Shown: positions 31,585 to 36,239 of the stretch, one piece after another | Layout: each line of letters opens with the position of its first letter | Position numbering within the stretch: position 1 is the first letter of the stretch | Assembly (NCBI GenBank): GCA_002720275.1 | Contig: PBHR01000048.1 | Coordinates: 1-36,239 of the forward strand | Source: Methanobacteriota archaeon | Lineage (GTDB): Archaea; Thermoplasmatota; Poseidoniia; Poseidoniales; Poseidoniaceae | Length of the DNA: 36,239 nucleotides | Direction: 5' to 3' | The notes under the pieces: generated by a model | Databases searched by the model: none | Told to the model about the DNA's origin: nothing | Seen by the model: only the letters and a program-made list of their open reading frames with translations | Made by a program: the position numbers and the translations under genes

Positions 31585-33291
31585 TTAGTATTTAGACACA
31601 AATTGCACTAATTCTTCAAGAGACAATCTTGTCTGATTCTGAGTGTCTCTTTCCCTTAAAGTTACAGTTTTGTCTTCAAGTGTTTGATGATCTACTGTGA
31701 TTGCGTAGGGCGTACCAATCTCGTCCCCTCTTGCATATCTTCTTCCAATCGATTTAGATCCATCATAATTGATGTTTATTTCATTTACTTCTCTAATTTT
31801 ATCTATAATCTCATGTGCAATTTCGGGCATACCATCTTTTTCATACAGCGGATATACAGAAAAGTCAATTGGGCAAATATTATTTTTAAGTGATAGAATT
31901 GTGTATTTTTCATCGTTTTCTTTAGAAACTTCTTGATATGAATGTTCTAGTATGTGCCAAATTATTCTATCAATCCCAAAAGCAGGTTCTACGACATGTG
32001 GCGTAAACCATTCGCCACGTTCTATAGATTTTATCTTTTTGATTTCAACCATGTGTTCTTCAATAATAAATTGTTCTCTATTGATGTTTATGGTGAGCGG
32101 GAATTCTATTTCTAAACCATTTAACTCTTCTAAATGTGCAGTGATCATTTTACTTTTATCTTTAAACTGCGGCCCTACAATAGATTGTATTGGAGAACAA
32201 ACAACTTTTTCTATTTCTAATTCTTTTTCAAAATCTCTCCATGCCTTTAATTCGTTTGATTTCGTAACTTTTTGGTGTGCCTTCAAATCATAACACCCTC
32301 GGTTTGCTATGCCTACGCATTCAATCCAGCCATAACATCCAAAAATTTCTAAATCCCAGCAATCAGTAGCATAATGTGCCATTTCATCAATTTCATGTTG
32401 TCTAAATCTAATTAGTTCCGTATTTATTCCTAATTCTGACATTAATTCGTAGGTTTTTATCATAAACCAACCTACAGTTTTATCTCTGATGATTCCCTTT
32501 TCAACAGCCTCATTAATTGTAGACGATAATTCTTTAGAGTCACCACCCATTGGGTCTGGAATTAGATTTACTAACACCTCATCCCACAACTGCAAGTTGT
32601 AGTTTTTATTTGATTCGGGGTCTATGAAATATTCAAGTTCTGCCATGTTAAATTCTCTAAGTCTAATCATCCCTTGCCTAGGGCTAATTTCATTTCTATA
32701 TCCTTTACCAATTTGTACTGCTCCAAATGGTAATTTGCCTCTAAAGTGCCTATATATTGAGGGGTATTGTAGAAACATCCCTTGTGCAGTTTCAGGCCTC
32801 ATAAACGCCCTCCGGCCTCCTTTACTAGCTCCAATGGTTGTTGAAAACATGAGGTTTAACGGTTCAGATGGTGCCCAATCGGTTTTATTACATGATGGAC
32901 ATTGAATGTCATGATTTAATAATTCTTTATCTAAAGCGGTGTTATCTAGTGAATCAGGATTATTGTGGAAGCCTTCCAATAGATGATCCGTTCTGAAAAT
33001 TGAATTGCAAGATTTGCATTCCGAAGCATAATCATTGAATGCTCCGATATGTCCACTGGCTTTGAGTACTGCTTCAGGAGTAATTGTAGGTGAGTCTATT
33101 TCTACGATATTTCCTAACTTAATCCAATGATTTAGCCATTTACGGATTACATTCCTCCTTAATCTACCACCTAATGGTCCATAATCATATAATCCCGCTA
33201 CACCGCCGTATAGTTCAAAAGCAGGTTGTATATATCCCCTTTTTTTCAATAAGGACATTAATCTCCGACTTTTGTGTTCATCCGCGCCCAT
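31585..33291 (-). CDS. glyS: Glycyl-tRNA synthetase (archaeal/eukaryal alpha-2 type)
   Basis: The enzyme charges tRNA-Gly in the cytosol. This is the homodimer class II form. RRGYIQPAFELYGGVAGLYDYGP is present near the start as separable parts (FELYGG, YDYGPLG). FNLMFST-like SEPLNLMFST follows, then motif 2 with RPETAQGMFLQYPS and FRGKLPFGAVQIGKGYRNE, and motif 3 with EPAFGIDRI. The C-terminal anticodon domain holds GTPYAITVDHQTLEDKTVTLRERD. ATG 33291 (MGADEHKSRR) gives 568 residues and is preferred over the in-frame TTG three codons earlier. Zinc-type Cys pairs occur in SECKSCNSIF and IQCPSCNKTD. The divergent neighbour is an Lhr-type helicase. Confidence 0.96.
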   Translation of the reverse strand: MGADEHKSRRLMSLLKKRGYIQPAFELYGGVAGLYDYGPLGGRLRRNVIRKWLNHWIKLGNIVEIDSPTITPEAVLKASGHIGAFNDYASECKSCNSIFRTDHLLEGFHNNPDSLDNTALDKELLNHDIQCPSCNKTDWAPSEPLNLMFSTTIGASKGGRRAFMRPETAQGMFLQYPSIYRHFRGKLPFGAVQIGKGYRNEISPRQGMIRLREFNMAELEYFIDPESNKNYNLQLWDEVLVNLIPDPMGGDSKELSSTINEAVEKGIIRDKTVGWFMIKTYELMSELGINTELIRFRQHEIDEMAHYATDCWDLEIFGCYGWIECVGIANRGCYDLKAHQKVTKSNELKAWRDFEKELEIEKVVCSPIQSIVGPQFKDKSKMITAHLEELNGLEIEFPLTININREQFIIEEHMVEIKKIKSIERGEWFTPHVVEPAFGIDRIIWHILEHSYQEVSKENDEKYTILSLKNNICPIDFSVYPLYEKDGMPEIAHEIIDKIREVNEININYDGSKSIGRRYARGDEIGTPYAITVDHQTLEDKTVTLRERDTQNQTRLSLEELVQFVSKY

Positions 33292-33380
33292 TAGTTTCAA
33301 CAGGTCCTATAGACTAAAGGTTATCAATAAACCCATTTGGATTATAACTTCATAAAGAATTCATTAGTAAAATTTAATTT

Positions 33381-33400
33381 CCAACCCGTTGGTTTTATAA
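33381..33400 (+). promoter_or_regulatory. Promoter of the Lhr-type helicase gene with overlapping inverted repeat
   Basis: TTTTATAA (33393-33400) is a good archaeal TATA box, predicting a start near 33425 and a short leader to ATG 33442. Directly upstream, where the BRE would lie, CCAAC-CC-GTTGG (33381-33392) is a short inverted repeat that a regulator could use to block TFB binding. Confidence 0.4.
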
Positions 33401-33441
33401 CTGCATATCATGGCTGGCAACGCATCGGTATTGATTAAAAA

Positions 33442-36239
33442 ATGGCAATAATAACCTATCTAGATAAATTCGTTGATTCCGATGAAATTAATTTGAAATT
33501 ATGTGAGCCTGTTAAAGAATGGTTTCATTGGAAATTCCCCGATTTTACCTTGCCGCAGAAAATGGCCATACCCGCGATTATGGAGGGGGAACATTTGTTG
33601 TTATGCAGTCCAACAGGCAGTGGGAAAACGATGACTGCATTTTTAACAGTAATTGATCGTTTAGTTAGAGCATCATTAGAAAATAAATTGGAAAAAAGGA
33701 TTTATTGCATTTATATTTCCCCCATAAAGGCGTTAGCTAATGATATTCAAAAGAATTTAATTGAACCCTTGAACGAAATTAGGACTAAATTTATCAATAA
33801 AAAATGTCCCGAAATAAAAGTTGGTTTAAGGACGGGGGATACTCCACAATCAGAAAGGCAAAAAATGTTAAAAAAACCACCTCATATATTGATTACTACC
33901 CCCGAAAGTATGGCTATTGCAATCAGCTCAAAAAAGTTCCAACCAATTGTAGAAGATGTTGAATATATTATTTTGGATGAATTACACAGTTTGGTGCCCA
34001 CAAAAAGAGGTACGCATTTAGCCTTAACAATTTCAATGTTAGACACTCTGTTGAAAAGACCAGTCCAAAGAATAGGAGTTAGTGCAACAATGGAGCCTTT
34101 AGAAAATGTAGCCCAATATTTGGTAGCTTCAGATGATAGGGAAACAAGAGGCCAATCACTAAGTGTATGCATCGCCAAAGTGTCTGGATCTAGGGAATTA
34201 GATTTGGATATTGTAATCCCAGCTGAAAGAGATATTGATGGCCATCCTAAATTAGATGCTGAGGGCAAACCAATCCCTGTTAAATTTCATAATTTATCAG
34301 ATAAAGAAATATTCGAGTATGAAATCATTGAAATCTTGGATTTGATTTTAGCACACAACACAACAATCGTTTTTGCAAATACTCGTAAAATGACAGAATT
34401 AGTTGTAAATAAATTACAAAAAGAATTAAAAAGATTGGATGAGCAAAAATTGGGCTTCTCTAACTTAATTGCTGGCCACCATGGTTCAATGGATAAAAAT
34501 ATCCGATTTGAAGTAGAATCAAAATTAAAGGAAGGGAAATTACGTGCAGTAGTATCATCGTCTTCACTTGAAATGGGTATTGATATTGGTAGTGTAGATT
34601 TAGTAATTCAAATTGGATCTCCTGGAAGTATTGCAACAGCACTACAGAGAATTGGAAGAGCGGGGCATCATGTTGGAGGGGTCCCAAGGGCCAGATTTAT
34701 GCCTATGAATATGGATGATTTGGTTGAATTGGCTGCTTTGCAAGCTGCAATTCAATGTGGCGACATGGATCGTTTAACATTCCCTCAAAATTGTTTAGAT
34801 GTAATGGCTCAATTCATGATTGGTTTGTGCATAAATGAAAATATAGATATTGATGAAGCCTATGAAATCATTAAATCAACATGGTCATATAGAAATTTAG
34901 AATATGATGATTTTATTGATACTTTAGATTTGCTTGAAGACGAAAGGAGGGTTTGGATAGATTATGAAGAAAATATCTATGGCAGGTTAGGATATTCAAG
35001 AATGATATATTATACGAATGTTGGAACTATAGCGCCAGATAATAGTTATTTAGTATTCAATATGGAGGGGAGTATTTTAGGTAATTTATCAGCATCTTTT
35101 GTGGCTAAATTAAGAAATGGAGACATAATACTACTTGGGGGTCAAACATATAGGATTAATTCGATAGACGGAACTCGTGTAAATGTAAGTCAGGTCACGG
35201 GACACCGTCCAAATGTCCCTTCTTGGAGTGGAGAATCTAGATCTAGAGCCAGAGAACTATCATCACAATTAACTAAATTGCAAAATGCTTGTTTAGCAGT
35301 AATTAGGAATGGTTTTGATTCTAGAAAAATGTTGAGAGAGGTTTATGGGCTTTCATATCCAGTTTCTATAGCGATTTCAACACATTTAGAACAACACGCA
35401 TATGATTGTTTAGAAGCCCCAAATAATGACGGTATTTTGGTTGAAAAGGTTGATGCTCCATACCCTACTTATGTAATTACTACATGTAGAGGGCGGGCTT
35501 TTAATGTTGCATTAGGATATTACTTGGCTGGCCTATCAGAAGAAGAAGAAAATCACGTACATGAATTGTCATTTGATGAGAATTGTTTGTTGATTAAATT
35601 AACAAATGAGTTTGATTTCGGCGGCCTGCATGAATATCCCGCAGATAATTTTCAAAATGTATTAGAAAAATATGTTATGAATACGGAATTATTCTCTAAA
35701 CGTTTCCGTGAAGTTTCAGGAAGGTCCATGATAATACCAAGAAGGATAGGATCTGATGAAATTACGCCACAACAATTCCAACAAAAAGCAGATTCTTTAT
35801 TGGCGAAACATAGAGGAGAACCATCAAGTCTATTGATGAGGGAAGCAATGAATGAAATCTTTGAGCAAGATATAGACACCTGGGCTTTGAGTGGATTTTT
35901 AGCGAGATTAGAGGCGGGCTCCATGGAAATTTCAATGATAAGAACTAAATTACCATCACAATTAGGAATGGGGTTGTATAAATCTGCTTTTGAAGATTTA
36001 TTGTCTATGGGCACTAGAGCATATCTGATTAAAGACATAGACCCAGAAGTTCTTAGAAAATTACTAGGCAGAAGGGCTTTAGCTACCGATTTAGATGTTG
36101 AAGAAATAAAGAAGTTTTTTGATGAAAAGGTTCCTGTTCCTTCAAACTCAGAAGAGTTGTTAATTCTAATGGAAATGGGTGGCGGATTAAATAGTGATTT
36201 GAAAAACCCACTATATGATTCAAAATTAAAAGAAATAGA
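33442..36239 (+). CDS. Lhr-type superfamily 2 helicase, N-terminal 932 codons (cut by window edge)
   Basis: This ATP-dependent helicase of the Lhr (large helicase-related) group acts in DNA repair in archaea. Motif I is SPTGSGKT (57-63 region), motif II DELH (179-182), motif III SAT in GVSATMEP, and motif VI QRIGRAGHH (402-410). An N-terminal Q-like region (FPDFTLPQKMAIPAI) precedes motif I. The helicase core is followed by a winged-helix and Lhr-specific core region. The frame stays open to the window end; archaeal Lhr-core proteins are about 850-950 residues, so little may be missing. ATG 33442 is chosen because the upstream ATG at 33410 reads into a stop. It is divergent from glyS. Confidence 0.92.
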   Translation, partial: MAIITYLDKFVDSDEINLKLCEPVKEWFHWKFPDFTLPQKMAIPAIMEGEHLLLCSPTGSGKTMTAFLTVIDRLVRASLENKLEKRIYCIYISPIKALANDIQKNLIEPLNEIRTKFINKKCPEIKVGLRTGDTPQSERQKMLKKPPHILITTPESMAIAISSKKFQPIVEDVEYIILDELHSLVPTKRGTHLALTISMLDTLLKRPVQRIGVSATMEPLENVAQYLVASDDRETRGQSLSVCIAKVSGSRELDLDIVIPAERDIDGHPKLDAEGKPIPVKFHNLSDKEIFEYEIIEILDLILAHNTTIVFANTRKMTELVVNKLQKELKRLDEQKLGFSNLIAGHHGSMDKNIRFEVESKLKEGKLRAVVSSSSLEMGIDIGSVDLVIQIGSPGSIATALQRIGRAGHHVGGVPRARFMPMNMDDLVELAALQAAIQCGDMDRLTFPQNCLDVMAQFMIGLCINENIDIDEAYEIIKSTWSYRNLEYDDFIDTLDLLEDERRVWIDYEENIYGRLGYSRMIYYTNVGTIAPDNSYLVFNMEGSILGNLSASFVAKLRNGDIILLGGQTYRINSIDGTRVNVSQVTGHRPNVPSWSGESRSRARELSSQLTKLQNACLAVIRNGFDSRKMLREVYGLSYPVSIAISTHLEQHAYDCLEAPNNDGILVEKVDAPYPTYVITTCRGRAFNVALGYYLAGLSEEEENHVHELSFDENCLLIKLTNEFDFGGLHEYPADNFQNVLEKYVMNTELFSKRFREVSGRSMIIPRRIGSDEITPQQFQQKADSLLAKHRGEPSSLLMREAMNEIFEQDIDTWALSGFLARLEAGSMEISMIRTKLPSQLGMGLYKSAFEDLLSMGTRAYLIKDIDPEVLRKLLGRRALATDLDVEEIKKFFDEKVPVPSNSEELLILMEMGGGLNSDLKNPLYDSKLKEI

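Overview
The window is a gene-dense, AT-rich stretch of an archaeal chromosome. Archaeal markers are a digeranylgeranylglyceryl-phosphate synthase (UbiA family), replication factor C large subunit, SRP54, aIF5A with a hypusine site, TrmY, an archaeal/eukaryal-type glycyl-tRNA synthetase, a GPN-loop GTPase, an Lhr-type helicase, and two tRNA genes without an encoded CCA end. Several bacterial-looking genes (cysteine dioxygenase, RluA pseudouridine synthase, ABC-F ATPase, OPT peptide transporter, acyl-CoA dehydrogenase) sit among them. This mix resembles planktonic marine Euryarchaeota of the Marine Group II/III type (Poseidoniales and relatives). That placement is an inference from gene content, not a phylogeny.

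Layout. 1-371 (-): start of a Pro/Met-rich repetitive protein cut by the window edge. 505-2311 (+): GPN GTPase and ornithine carbamoyltransferase. 2308-3815 (-): an apparent operon of a small unknown protein, a winged-helix protein and the archaeal lipid UbiA enzyme. 3947-4018: tRNA-Glu(CTC). 4020-5930 (-): two unknown membrane proteins, one with a long coiled coil. 5996-9081 (+): cysteine dioxygenase, RluA, ABC-F. 9045-10572 (-): MscS channel and a VOC-fold protein. 10651-16993 (+): proline iminopeptidase, isovaleryl-CoA-dehydrogenase-like enzyme, an unknown basic protein, HD phosphohydrolase, tRNA-Gln(TTG), 3-hydroxyacyl-CoA dehydrogenase, an unknown membrane protein, aIF5A and a GNAT acetyltransferase. 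17046-21265 (+): OPT transporter, EamA permease, SurE. 21262-24483 (-): Get3/ArsA-like ATPase with a C-terminal Hsp20-like domain, SRP54, TrmY. 24572-30057 (+): unknown membrane protein, membrane-anchored zinc-ribbon transglutaminase-like protein, TrkA, TrkH. 30054-33291 (-): RfcL and GlyRS. 33442-end (+): Lhr-type helicase, running off the window.

Functional picture. OPT transporter, proline iminopeptidase, IVD-like acyl-CoA dehydrogenase, 3-hydroxyacyl-CoA dehydrogenase and cysteine dioxygenase suit a heterotroph living on peptides and amino acids. TrkAH and MscS handle potassium and osmotic stress. Get3-like ATPase plus SRP54 form a membrane-protein-targeting operon. The genome is extremely compact: all five convergent junctions overlap or abut, and three of the four protein-coding ones share exactly four bases (TTAG or TTAA). 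Several start codons lie about 25-35 bases below AT-rich TATA-like elements, which suggests leaderless or short-leader transcripts.

No CRISPR array, insertion sequence, rRNA or integrated element was seen. No stretch over 300 bases lacks a gene. The least explained items are the Pro/Met repeat protein, the paired membrane proteins at 4020-5930, the small-protein/winged-helix operon with its upstream GTGAAA inverted repeat, the zinc-ribbon transglutaminase protein next to Trk, and the Get3d-like ATPase.
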